Source: an uncultured Clostridia bacterium
GTDB lineage: Bacteria > Bacillota > Clostridia > Christensenellales > Aristaeellaceae
Length of the DNA stretch: 12,012 nucleotides
NCBI GenBank assembly: GCA_934647305.1
Contig: CAKUFI010000079.1
Location: 1 to 12,012 of the forward strand
Direction: 5' to 3'
Positions 5,457-12,012 of the stretch are shown here, in pieces (the stretch's first letter is position 1; every line of letters starts with the position of its first letter). The position numbers and the translations under genes were made by a program. The notes under the pieces were generated by a model, which worked only from the letters and a program-made list of their open reading frames with translations, did no database searches and was not told the DNA's origin.

Positions 5457-6119
5457 ATGCAAAAAATTCTGAAACTCCTGGACCGTTTTTTCCCCCGCTA
5501 CGCCTATTTCCCGGTGATCCTGACCGTGGTCATTAACGGCCTAGTCTACTATGGCTGCTACCTGCTCACCGCGCATCGGACGAGCTTTTACGACCTGTCC
5601 ATTCCCTGGGACGCGCGCGTCCCCTTCTGGCCCCCGGCGATCAGCGTGTACGTGCTCTCCTACGTCTTCTGGGTGGTGAACTACGTGCTCATCGCCCGCG
5701 AGAGCAAGGCGCACTGCTACCGTGTGCTGGGCGGTGACTGGATCGCCAAGGTGCTCTGCGCACCGTTTTTCCTGCTGCTGCCCGCCACGATCGCGCGGCC
5801 GGACGCCTCGGGAAGCGGCCTGTGGCTGTGGATCACGCGCATCATCTACGCCAGCGACTCGCCGCGAAACCTGTTTCCGTCGATACACTGCCTGGAGAGC
5901 TGGCTGTGCTGGCGCGGGCTGTTCGGCTGCAAAAAGACGCCCATGTGGTACAAGGCCTTCAGCGGCGTGTTCGCGGTGCTGGTCTGCGCGTCCACCGTGC
6001 TGGTCAAGCAGCACGTGCTCCTCGACATTCCCGCGGGAATCCTGCTGGCCGAATTCGGGCTGCTGATGGCGCGCCTTTTCAAGGTGGGCGACCGCTTCCG
6101 CCTGCCCGACGCTGAATAA
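5457..6119 (+). CDS. PAP2-family membrane phosphatase/phosphotransferase
   Basis: A membrane enzyme of the type-2 phosphatidic acid phosphatase superfamily, acting on a lipid phosphate or a related substrate. The 220-aa product has about five or six hydrophobic segments. Core motifs: ARP (113-115) in the first motif position, PSIH at 141-144 (motif 2 with the catalytic His144), and Ser179-x6-His186-x3-Asp190 (motif 3, with Ser-Thr in place of the usual Ser-Arg). The start is ATG at 5457 with a weak SD (AGGCTGG); a GTG at 5352 in the same frame is part of the promoter and is rejected. It is first in an operon with pssA and psd, 12 nt before the next start. The context suggests a phospholipid role such as phosphatidate or phosphatidylglycerophosphate dephosphorylation, but undecaprenyl-diphosphate phosphatase or inositol-phosphoceramide-synthase-like transfer cannot be excluded. 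Confidence 0.85.
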   Translation: MQKILKLLDRFFPRYAYFPVILTVVINGLVYYGCYLLTAHRTSFYDLSIPWDARVPFWPPAISVYVLSYVFWVVNYVLIARESKAHCYRVLGGDWIAKVLCAPFFLLLPATIARPDASGSGLWLWITRIIYASDSPRNLFPSIHCLESWLCWRGLFGCKKTPMWYKAFSGVFAVLVCASTVLVKQHVLLDIPAGILLAEFGLLMARLFKVGDRFRLPDAE

Positions 6120-6131
6120 TTGGAGGTTATC

Positions 6132-6833
6132 ATGATCGGGTTTTTCGACTATACGGTATGGCTGACCTACGCCTCGCTGATTTCGGCGGTCGTCGGCATT
6201 TTCACCTGCTTTGCCGGGGCGGGACACCCCTACCTGGGCGCGATGTGCCTGCTGTTCTCCGGCCTGTGCGACGCGTTTGACGGCAAGGTGGCGCGCACCA
6301 AGAAGGACCGCACGCCCATGCAGAAAAAATACGGCATCCAGATCGACTCGCTCGCCGACATCATCGCCTTCGCGGTGCTGCCCGCCTGCATCGGCGCGGC
6401 GCTGTATCGCACCTCGGCGGTGTTTGACGCGCCGAACGACCCCTGCCTGATCGCGCGCATCCCCTATCCGATCTATGTGGCGGTCTTCTGCGTGTACGTG
6501 CTGGCCGCGCTGATCCGCCTGGCCTATTTCAACGTCACCGAGGAGGAAAACCAGGCGAAGGGTATCGCCGTGCGCTCCACCTACACCGGGCTGCCCGTGA
6601 CCTCCGCCGCGATGATCTTTCCCTCGTTCCTGCTGCTGCAGTACCTGCTGCCCGAGGACATCGCCGTGGCCTATTACGGCTGCATGCTGCTGACCGCGGT
6701 GCTGTTCGTGTCCCGGTTCAACATCAAAAAGCCGGGCCTGCGCGGCATACTGTTCATGGTAGGTATCGGCGCGGTCGAGTTCGCGCTGATCGTGGTGCTG
6801 GTGGCGCTGAGCCGCAGGCGGGTGGGATGCTGA
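6132..6833 (+). CDS. pssA: CDP-diacylglycerol-serine O-phosphatidyltransferase
   Basis: Makes phosphatidylserine from CDP-diacylglycerol and L-serine at the membrane, the first committed step to phosphatidylethanolamine. The 233-aa product has about six or more hydrophobic segments and the CDP-alcohol phosphatidyltransferase signature: Asp47, Asp50-Gly51, Ala54-Arg55, Gly68, Asp72 and Asp76 (D-x2-DG-x2-AR-x12-G-x3-D-x3-D). The spacing between AR and G is longer than the usual eight residues, due to a TKKDRTPMQKKY insert. The DSLAD core and the adjacent psd gene favour serine as acceptor over glycerol-3-phosphate or inositol. Start ATG at 6132 with GGAGG at 6122-6126; an in-frame TTG at 6120 is upstream of the ribosome binding site and rejected. 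Its end overlaps the psd start (ATGCTGA). Confidence 0.9.
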   Translation: MIGFFDYTVWLTYASLISAVVGIFTCFAGAGHPYLGAMCLLFSGLCDAFDGKVARTKKDRTPMQKKYGIQIDSLADIIAFAVLPACIGAALYRTSAVFDAPNDPCLIARIPYPIYVAVFCVYVLAALIRLAYFNVTEEENQAKGIAVRSTYTGLPVTSAAMIFPSFLLLQYLLPEDIAVAYYGCMLLTAVLFVSRFNIKKPGLRGILFMVGIGAVEFALIVVLVALSRRRVGC

Positions 6834-7639
6834 GGTTCCTCTACGGCACGGCGGCGGGCAGGCTGCTGCTCAGGCCCCTGACCTCTCGCGCGCTTTCAGG
6901 GCTCGCCGGCCGCTTCATGGACAGCCGGGCCTCGCGCCTGCTCATCGGCTCCTTCGTCCGCAAAAATCACATCGACCTGTCCGACTATCTGCCCGCGCGC
7001 TACGGCAGCTTCAACGCCTTCTTCACCCGCGAAATCCGCCCGGAGAAGCGTCCCTTCGACCCGCGCCCGGAGAGCCTGTGCTCCCCCTGCGACGGCCTGC
7101 TCTCCGCCTACTCAATCGGCGAGGACAGCGCCTTCGCCATCAAGGGCAGTCTGTACACCCCCGCAAGCCTGCTGGGCGGCGACCCGAGGGCCGCGCTGTT
7201 TACGGGCGGCACGGCGCTGGTGTTTCGCCTGTGCGTGAACCACTATCACCGCTATCGCTACTTCGACTCGGGCGTGAAGGGCGAAAACCGCTTTATTCCG
7301 GGCGCGCTGCACACCGTGCGCCCCATCGCGCTTGAGCACACCGACGTGTTCGTCCAGAACTGCCGCGAGTACACCTTCCTCGAAACCGACCATTTCGGCG
7401 CCGCGGCTCAGATCGAGGTGGGCGCGATGCTGGTGGGCAAAATACGCAACCTGCACGGCCCCTGCCGCTTTGAACGGGGGCAGGAAAAGGGCATGTTCCT
7501 CTACGGCGGCTCGACGGTCGTGCTGCTGCTCCAAAGGGGCGCGGCCGCGCTGCCCGATTCGCTCTTCGATACCACCGCGCGCGGCCTGGAAACCCCCGTG
7601 CGCTGCGGCCAGGTCATCGGCCGCGCCGCCAGAGCCTGA
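6827..7639 (+). CDS. psd: Phosphatidylserine decarboxylase
   Basis: Converts phosphatidylserine to phosphatidylethanolamine at the membrane. The 270-aa proenzyme should cleave itself at the GGST motif (227-230), turning Ser229 into the pyruvoyl cofactor of the small alpha chain. Expected helper residues are present: Asp89 in SPCDGLL, and His139/His141 in VNHYHRYRYFDSG. FNAFFTREIRPEKRPFD (about 62-78) is another family hallmark, placing it with the short type-II/PSD-B-like enzymes of Firmicutes. The ATG start overlaps the pssA stop by 7 nt, so the two enzymes are probably translated together. There is no N-terminal targeting sequence, only a hydrophobic N-terminal patch. A terminator follows 5 nt after the stop. 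The short C-terminal chain after the cleavage site, about 42 residues, is normal. Confidence 0.93.
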   Translation: MLRFLYGTAAGRLLLRPLTSRALSGLAGRFMDSRASRLLIGSFVRKNHIDLSDYLPARYGSFNAFFTREIRPEKRPFDPRPESLCSPCDGLLSAYSIGEDSAFAIKGSLYTPASLLGGDPRAALFTGGTALVFRLCVNHYHRYRYFDSGVKGENRFIPGALHTVRPIALEHTDVFVQNCREYTFLETDHFGAAAQIEVGAMLVGKIRNLHGPCRFERGQEKGMFLYGGSTVVLLLQRGAAALPDSLFDTTARGLETPVRCGQVIGRAARA

Positions 7640-7643
7640 AAAA

Positions 7644-7696
7644 CGCTCCCCCTTCAACGCCCGCCAGCCGGGCCGCCGAGGGAGGGAGCGCCTTTT
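7644..7696 (+). terminator. Rho-independent terminator of the PAP2-pssA-psd operon
   Basis: CGCTCCC (7644-7650) pairs with GGGAGCG (7684-7690); the loop itself is GC-rich with internal pairing (GCCCGCCAG/CCGGGCCGCC region). CCTTTTATAT follows. It lies 4 nt after the psd stop. Confidence 0.7.
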
Positions 7697-7759
7697 ATAT
7701 TTGCCTTCAAGACTTGAAAACCACGCCGCTTTCGCTCTGACGCGGGGCTTTTGCAGCAC

Positions 7760-7788
7760 AAAAACACCGCAGCTCGTATGAACTGCGG
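7760..7788 (-). terminator. Rho-independent terminator of the tRNA-Ala gene
   Basis: On the minus strand CCGCAG (plus 7783-7788) pairs with CTGCGG (plus 7767-7772) over a 10-nt loop, followed after two bases by five T (plus 7760-7764). It starts 5 nt after the encoded CCA of the tRNA. Confidence 0.75.
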
Positions 7789-7793
7789 CGATG

Positions 7794-7869
7794 TGGTGGA
7801 GCATAGGGGATTCGAACCCCTGACCTCAACGATGCGAACGTTGCGCGCTACCAACTGTGCTAATGCCCC
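7794..7869 (-). tRNA. tRNA-Ala, anticodon CGC, with encoded CCA
   Basis: A 76-nt cloverleaf: acceptor GGGGCAT/ATGCTCC with the G3-U70 wobble that identifies alanine tRNAs, TA at 8-9, D-arm GCAC/GCGC, anticodon stem CAACG/CGTTG with loop TTCGCAT (anticodon CGC at plus 7834-7836), T-arm AGGGG/CCCCT with loop TTCGAAT, discriminator A and genomic CCA (plus 7794-7796). It reads GCG codons, fitting the high GC content. The D-stem has an A12-C23 mismatch. It stands alone, with its own promoter and terminator, and is convergent with the psd operon. Confidence 0.96.
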
Positions 7870-7914
7870 ATGGTCTGACGGGTGGAAAGGTTTCTTTCCC
7901 CTCGCGACTTATAC

Positions 7915-7943
7915 AGTATACTACTTGTGCGTCGTAATGTCAA
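7915..7943 (-). promoter_or_regulatory. Strong promoter of tRNA-Ala
   Basis: Minus-strand TTGACA (plus 7938-7943) and TATACT (plus 7915-7920) with a 17-bp spacer. Expected start is near 7908, giving a 5' leader of about 39 nt to be removed by RNase P. Confidence 0.8.
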
Positions 7944-8005
7944 GTACTTTTTTTCCGGCCGTTGGAAAAAACCATGTAAACCCGCACGCGAAGCGGCCGG
8001 CGGGC

Positions 8006-8034
8006 CTGACAAGCGCGCGCGGCTGTGCTATAAT
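8006..8034 (+). promoter_or_regulatory. Strong promoter of the uvrA-like gene
   Basis: CTGACA (8006-8011) and a perfect TATAAT (8029-8034) with a 17-bp spacer. Expected start near 8041, only about 27 nt before the ATG at 8068. It is divergent from the tRNA promoter, with about 60 bp between the two -35 boxes. Confidence 0.75.
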
Positions 8035-8067
8035 GGGGTGCATACGGAGCAAATCAGGAGGCGAACC

Positions 8068-10563
8068 ATGAGCGAAAAGCAGGGCGCGCCCGAGGCCATT
8101 CGGGTTCGGGGCGCGAGAGTACATAACCTGAAAAATGTGGACGTGGACGTTCCGCTGCACAAAATCGTCGGCGTGGCGGGCGTGTCCGGGTCGGGCAAGT
8201 CGTCGTTGGCGCTGGGCGTGCTGTACGCCGAGGGCTCGCGGAGGTATCTGGAGGCGCTGTCCACCTACACCCGGCGGCGCATGACGCAGGCCGAAAAGGC
8301 GCAGGTGGACGAGCTGCGCTATGTGCCGGCGGCGCTGGCGCTGCATCAGAGGCCGGGCGTGCCGGGCATGCGCAGTACCTTCGGCACGTCGACCGAGCTG
8401 CTCAACGTGCTGCGGCTGATGTTTTCCCGCCTGGCCAGTCATCGCTGCCCGAACGGACACGCCGTGCCGCCCTCGCTGAACGTGGCGGCGGGCCTGGCGC
8501 TGACCTGCCCGGAATGCGGCGCGAGCTTCTTCCCGCCCTCGGCCGAGGAGCTGTCCTTCAACAGCACCGGCGCCTGCCCGAAGTGCGACGGCACGGGCAT
8601 CGTGCGCGTGGTAGACGAGTCCACGCTGGTGCCGGACGACTCGCTCTCGATCGACGAGGGCGCGGTGCTCCCCTGGCAGACGCTGATGTGGTCGCTGATG
8701 AAGGAGATCGCCCAGAAGATGGGCGTGCGCACCGACGTGCCCTTCCGCGACCTCACGCCGAAGGAAAAGGAGATCGTCTTCCACGGCCCGGCGGAAAAGG
8801 TGCACCTGTTTTACCAGAACCAGAAGACCGGCGCGGCAGGCGAAATGGACTTCACCTACTTTAACGCCGTCTATACCGTCGAAAACGCGCTCGCCAAGGT
8901 CACGGATGAAAAGGGCATGAAGCGCGTCGAACGCTTCCTCAAGCAGGGCCCCTGCCCCGACTGCGGCGGCTCCAGGCTCAGCGAGCGTGCCCGTTCGCCC
9001 AGGATTCGCGGCCTGAGCCTGCCCGACGTCTGCCGCATGCCGCTGAGCGCGCTCAGGCGCTGGGTGGATGAGGTGCCCGCCTCCCTGCCCGAGGAAATGA
9101 GGAGCATGGCCGAGAGCATCTGCGATTCGTTCCGGGGCATGGCGGCCAGGCTGCTGGAGCTGGGCCTGGGGTACCTGACGCTCGAGCGCGAGGCTTCCAC
9201 CCTCTCCACCGGTGAAAGGCAGCGGGTGCAGCTGGCGCGCTCGGTGCGCAATCGCACCACCGGCGTGCTCTACGTGCTCGACGAGCCGTCCATCGGCCTG
9301 CATCCCTCGAACATCCAGGGCCTGCGCGGCGTGATGCGCGACTTGATCGCCGACGGCAACTCGATCGTGCTGGTCGATCACGATACCCAGATCCTCAAGG
9401 ACGCAGACTGGCTCATCGAAATGGGCCCCGCCGCCGGCGCGCAGGGCGGAAACGTCATCGCCCAGGGCACGATCGCGCAGGTCGCCGCCAACCCGCGCTC
9501 CCAAATCGGCGGCTTTCTTTCGGGCGCGCGGCAGGTGCAGGCCAGGCCGAGGGCCGACGCGGCGCACCTGTTCGACCTGGGCGCGATCGAAATGACCACC
9601 GGGCCAATTCACACCGTGCAGTCCCTCTCCCTGAGGCTCCCCAAGGGCCGGCTGACCGCCGTCACCGGCGTGTCCGGCTCGGGCAAGACCACGCTGATCC
9701 TCGAGAGCCTGATTCCCGGGCTGCAGACCGCGCTGCGCGGCGAGCCGCTGCCTGAGCACGTGAAGTCGGTCCGCGCGCCCGGCATTGCCCAGGTCAAGCT
9801 GATCGACGCCACGCCCATCGGCGTCAACGTCCGCTCCACCGTGGCCACCTACGCCGGCGTGCACGACGAGCTGCGCAAGGTCTACGCCCGCACGCCCGAC
9901 GCGAAGCGCCTGAATTACAAGGCCGGCGACTTTTCCTATAATACCGGCTCTCTGCGCTGCCCCACCTGCGACGGCACCGGCTCCATCAGCCTGGACATCC
10001 AGTTCCTGCCCGACGTGGAGATCGTCTGTCCCGACTGCGGCGGCTCGCGCTACTGCCGGGACGCTTCCCAGGTTTTCAGGCCCCGCAGGGACGGCACAGC
10101 CCATACCCTGCCCCAGCTCATGTCGCAGAGCGTCGACGAGGCGCTCGCCTCCTGCGGCGACCTGAAGCTGGTATCCGGCAGACTGCGCACGCTGCATGAT
10201 CTGGGCCTGGGCTACCTCACCCTGGGCGAAGCCACTCCCAGTCTCTCCGGCGGCGAGGCGCAGCGGCTCAAGCTCGCCAGCGAAATGGGACGCGGCCAGG
10301 GCGACACTATCTTCGTCTTCGACGAGCCCACCATCGGCCTGCACCCGCTCGACGTGCAGACGCTGCTGGCCGTCTTTCAGCGCCTCATCGACAGCGGCGC
10401 GACCGTCCTCGTGATCGAGCACGACCTCGACCTCATCCGCAGCGCCGACTATGTCGTGGATATGGGCCCTGGCGGCGGCGACGAGGGCGGCCGGATCGTC
10501 GCCTGCGGCACACCCGAACAGATCCGCGCCTGCCCGCAAAGCGTCACCGGGCGATACCTGTAG
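8068..10563 (+). CDS. UvrA-like excinuclease ATPase lacking the UvrB-binding domain (UvrA2/class II type)
   Basis: A tandem ABC ATPase of the UvrA DNA-damage-recognition family. In the 831-aa product, NBD I has Walker A GVSGSGKSS at 38-46, zinc-binding CPEC/CPKC at 147-150 and 170-173, a degenerate signature LSTGERQR (379-386, normally LSGGE) and Walker B LYVLDEPSIGLHP (401-413). NBD II has GVSGSGKTT (534-542), a DNA-binding zinc module CPTC/CPDC at 631-634 and 654-657, LSGGEAQR (726-733) and FVFDEPTIGLHP (749-760). Canonical UvrA is about 940 aa; here the roughly 115-aa UvrB-binding domain between the first signature region and the first zinc finger is replaced by about 20 residues (127-147). 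It probably does not load UvrB. Known relatives act in drug or damage tolerance (UvrA2 of Deinococcus, DrrC-like self-resistance). Start ATG has AGGAGG at 8056-8061; the frame extends upstream to 7882 but crosses both promoters. Confidence 0.9.
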   Translation: MSEKQGAPEAIRVRGARVHNLKNVDVDVPLHKIVGVAGVSGSGKSSLALGVLYAEGSRRYLEALSTYTRRRMTQAEKAQVDELRYVPAALALHQRPGVPGMRSTFGTSTELLNVLRLMFSRLASHRCPNGHAVPPSLNVAAGLALTCPECGASFFPPSAEELSFNSTGACPKCDGTGIVRVVDESTLVPDDSLSIDEGAVLPWQTLMWSLMKEIAQKMGVRTDVPFRDLTPKEKEIVFHGPAEKVHLFYQNQKTGAAGEMDFTYFNAVYTVENALAKVTDEKGMKRVERFLKQGPCPDCGGSRLSERARSPRIRGLSLPDVCRMPLSALRRWVDEVPASLPEEMRSMAESICDSFRGMAARLLELGLGYLTLEREASTLSTGERQRVQLARSVRNRTTGVLYVLDEPSIGLHPSNIQGLRGVMRDLIADGNSIVLVDHDTQILKDADWLIEMGPAAGAQGGNVIAQGTIAQVAANPRSQIGGFLSGARQVQARPRADAAHLFDLGAIEMTTGPIHTVQSLSLRLPKGRLTAVTGVSGSGKTTLILESLIPGLQTALRGEPLPEHVKSVRAPGIAQVKLIDATPIGVNVRSTVATYAGVHDELRKVYARTPDAKRLNYKAGDFSYNTGSLRCPTCDGTGSISLDIQFLPDVEIVCPDCGGSRYCRDASQVFRPRRDGTAHTLPQLMSQSVDEALASCGDLKLVSGRLRTLHDLGLGYLTLGEATPSLSGGEAQRLKLASEMGRGQGDTIFVFDEPTIGLHPLDVQTLLAVFQRLIDSGATVLVIEHDLDLIRSADYVVDMGPGGGDEGGRIVACGTPEQIRACPQSVTGRYL

Positions 10564-10632
10564 CGCGCCGTATTTCCGCAGCATTGGCGGGAATTTCGCG
10601 CCGCGCAGCGCGCAATCTTTACCTGCTCCCTG

Positions 10633-10665
10633 TACAATTATGGAGCATTCTTTCAGTCAAAGGAG
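10633..10665 (+). promoter_or_regulatory. Weak -10 box and ribosome binding site before the MFS gene
   Basis: TACAAT (10633-10638) resembles a -10 box but no good -35 lies 16-18 bp upstream. AAAGGAG at 10659-10665 is a clear ribosome binding site 7 nt before the ATG. A short hairpin CGCGC/GCGCG (10597-10601/10608-10612) precedes it. Whether the gene is co-transcribed with the uvrA-like gene is open. Confidence 0.3.
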
Positions 10666-10672
10666 TCTGTCC

Positions 10673-11881
10673 ATGGACAAGCAAACCGTCGATTACCGCC
10701 CGACCGTACGCGCCTGCTTCACAGGATATATCGTTCAGGCCGTGATCAACAACTTCGCGCCGCTGCTGTTTCTGACCTTCCAGGCGCAGTACGGCATCCC
10801 GCTCTCCCAGGTCACGCTGCTCATCACCGTCAATTTCCTGTTGCAGCTGCTGGTCGACTGCGCGTCGGTGTTCTTCATCGACCGAATCGGCTACCGCGCG
10901 AGCGCGCTGCTGGCCCACGGCTTTTCCGCGCTGGGTCTGATCCTGCTGGCCATACTGCCCCAGGTACTGCCCTCCGCATTCACCGGCCTGCTGATCGCAG
11001 TGTTCTGCTACGCGCTGGGCGGCGGCCTGCTCGAGGTCATCATCAGTCCGCTGGTCGAGGCCTGCCCAAGCGACCGCAAGGCGCAGACCATGAGCATGCT
11101 GCACTCGTTTTACTGCTGGGGCAGCGCGGGCGTCGTCGTGCTCTCGACGCTGTTTCTGGCCGTCTTCGGCAGGGGCAGCTGGCGCGTACTGGCCCTTCTG
11201 TGGGCGATCCTGCCCCTCGTAAACGGCCTGGTCTTTACAAAGGTGCCCATCGCCACGCTGATCGATGAGGACGAGCGCGGCCTGACCCTCCGCGAGCTGT
11301 TCAGCCTGAAAACCTTCTGGATTCTCATGGTGCTCATGCTGTGCGCCGGGGCCAGCGAGCAGGCGGTCAGCCAGTGGGCCTCCACCTTCGTCGAGCGCGG
11401 CCTGGGCGTGACCAAGGCGCTGGGTGATCTGGCCGGCCCGACGGTCTTTTCACTGCTCATGGGCCTCTCCCGCGCCTTCTACGGCAAAAAGGGCGACCGG
11501 CTCGACCTGAGCAAGCTCATGCTGCTCTCGGCCGGGCTGTGCGTCGCAGCCTACCTGATTATCGGCCTGACCAGCCACCCGCTCGCAGGCCTGCTGGGCG
11601 TGGCGCTGGCCGGTCTGTCGGTCGGCATGGCCTGGCCGGGCACCTACAGCCGTGCCTCGGTCGCCATCCCTAAGGGCGGCACCGCCATGTTCGCGCTCTT
11701 CGCGCTGGCCGGCGACCTGGGCTGCTCCTCCGGCCCCACGCTGGCGGGCGCGGTCGCGGGCGCGCTGGGTGAAAACCTGCGCCTCGGCATCCTCAGCGGC
11801 GTCATCTTCCCCACCCTCATGATCGTGTTCCTGCTCCTGCTGAACCGTAACGTCAAGGAACAGACCAATCGCCTGAATTAG
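10673..11881 (+). CDS. MFS transporter (fucose-permease-like architecture)
   Basis: A major facilitator superfamily secondary transporter in the cytoplasmic membrane. The 402-aa product shows twelve hydrophobic segments, roughly 14-36, 44-66, 78-99, 104-127, 142-165, 169-190, 213-232, 250-270, 281-300, 303-322, 337-362 and 370-390, with a central charged loop (197-212). A motif-A-like DRIGYR (70-75) lies between TM2 and TM3. ALGGGLLEVIISPLVEA in TM4 and LHSFYCWGSAGVV in TM5 resemble the FucP/sugar-permease branch more than drug exporters, but substrate and direction are not determined. Start ATG at 10673 is set by AAAGGAG; the open frame extends upstream into the uvrA-like gene, which is a shadow. 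It follows that gene by 109 bp in the same direction. The frame is intact. Confidence 0.87.
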   Translation: MDKQTVDYRPTVRACFTGYIVQAVINNFAPLLFLTFQAQYGIPLSQVTLLITVNFLLQLLVDCASVFFIDRIGYRASALLAHGFSALGLILLAILPQVLPSAFTGLLIAVFCYALGGGLLEVIISPLVEACPSDRKAQTMSMLHSFYCWGSAGVVVLSTLFLAVFGRGSWRVLALLWAILPLVNGLVFTKVPIATLIDEDERGLTLRELFSLKTFWILMVLMLCAGASEQAVSQWASTFVERGLGVTKALGDLAGPTVFSLLMGLSRAFYGKKGDRLDLSKLMLLSAGLCVAAYLIIGLTSHPLAGLLGVALAGLSVGMAWPGTYSRASVAIPKGGTAMFALFALAGDLGCSSGPTLAGAVAGALGENLRLGILSGVIFPTLMIVFLLLLNRNVKEQTNRLN

Positions 11882-11893
11882 CCAAAACGCAAA

Positions 11894-12012
11894 CGGGGCG
11901 CGCTCCGCCCTCCCCCGAACCCCCTCCTGCGCAGGCTCGCTCCGCTCGCCTGCGCCCCGCCGCGCGCTGCGCGCCGGGCTGCCGCGCCGCTTCGCGCCGC
12001 GCCCCTCCGGGG
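11894..12012. repeat. Very GC-rich tail of overlapping inverted repeats after the MFS gene
   Basis: GCGCAGGC (11929-11936) pairs perfectly with GCCTGCGC (11948-11955) over an 11-nt loop. CGGGGCGC (11894-11901) is complementary to GCGCCCCG (11952-11959) and competes for the same bases. Further short CGCGCC/GGCGCG-type repeats fill 11959-12012. No T-run follows, so an ordinary terminator is not proven; no credible gene is visible. The region continues beyond the window. Confidence 0.45.

Noticed and set aside
7882..8067. 62-codon N-terminal extension of the uvrA-like protein
   Set aside because: It would be translated from DNA upstream of the gene's own promoter; AGGAGG at 8056-8061 fixes the start at 8068, and UvrA proteins begin near the IRVRGARVHNL motif.
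7751..8071. 106-aa open frame across the tRNA
   Set aside because: It reads through the antisense strand of tRNA-Ala and both divergent promoters.
7921..10584. 887-aa open frame on the minus strand
   Set aside because: It is the antisense shadow of the uvrA-like gene, an effect of high-GC codon bias; low-complexity Ala/Gly/His/Arg/Val content, and it runs through the tRNA promoter.

Overview
The window is high-GC (roughly 60-65%) DNA with typical bacterial gene packing, Gram-positive style GGAGG ribosome binding sites, sigma-A-like promoters and a lipoprotein-type solute binding protein. Gene content and protein style (XRE-cupin regulator beside potABCD; a PAP2/pssA/psd phosphatidylethanolamine cluster; a clostridial-looking CDP-alcohol phosphatidyltransferase) suggest a high-GC member of the Firmicutes class Clostridia, perhaps a Christensenellales- or Oscillospirales-like gut anaerobe. 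The taxon is an inference from protein style only.

Left part, minus strand (about 1-5048): a polyamine import locus. Its own promoter (TTGACA-17-TTTAAT) drives a 180-aa HTH-cupin regulator. After a 200-bp gap with a long hairpin and a cluster of GATATGC palindromes come potA (ATPase), potB and potC (permeases), almost touching each other, and then, after an unusual 351-bp structured gap, potD (substrate-binding lipoprotein). Beyond potD lies a run of four near-abutting perfect hairpins (26-136). Together the genes encode a complete ABC importer for spermidine/putrescine with a likely local regulator.

Middle, plus strand (5352-7696): after a 500-bp GC-rich divergent intergenic region with terminator-like hairpins and two copies of a 17-bp palindrome, a strong promoter (GTGACA-17-TATACT) precedes PAP2 phosphatase - pssA - psd. 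PssA and Psd catalyse the two steps from CDP-diacylglycerol to phosphatidylethanolamine, and the genes overlap by 7 nt. The operon ends in a terminator. Facing it on the minus strand is a tRNA-Ala(CGC) gene with encoded CCA, a strong promoter and its own terminator.

Right part, plus strand (8006-12012): a short UvrA paralogue (831 aa) that lacks the UvrB-binding domain (UvrA2/class II type), driven by CTGACA-17-TATAAT, then a 12-TM MFS transporter, then a very GC-rich tail of overlapping inverted repeats.

I did not find an unmistakable new multi-gene system. The best leads are non-coding: the potC-potD gap, which shows two mutually exclusive long pairings; the four-hairpin array after potD; and the paired palindromes in the regulator/PAP2 divergent region. 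The UvrB-binding-less UvrA next to an exporter-like gene is the best protein lead.
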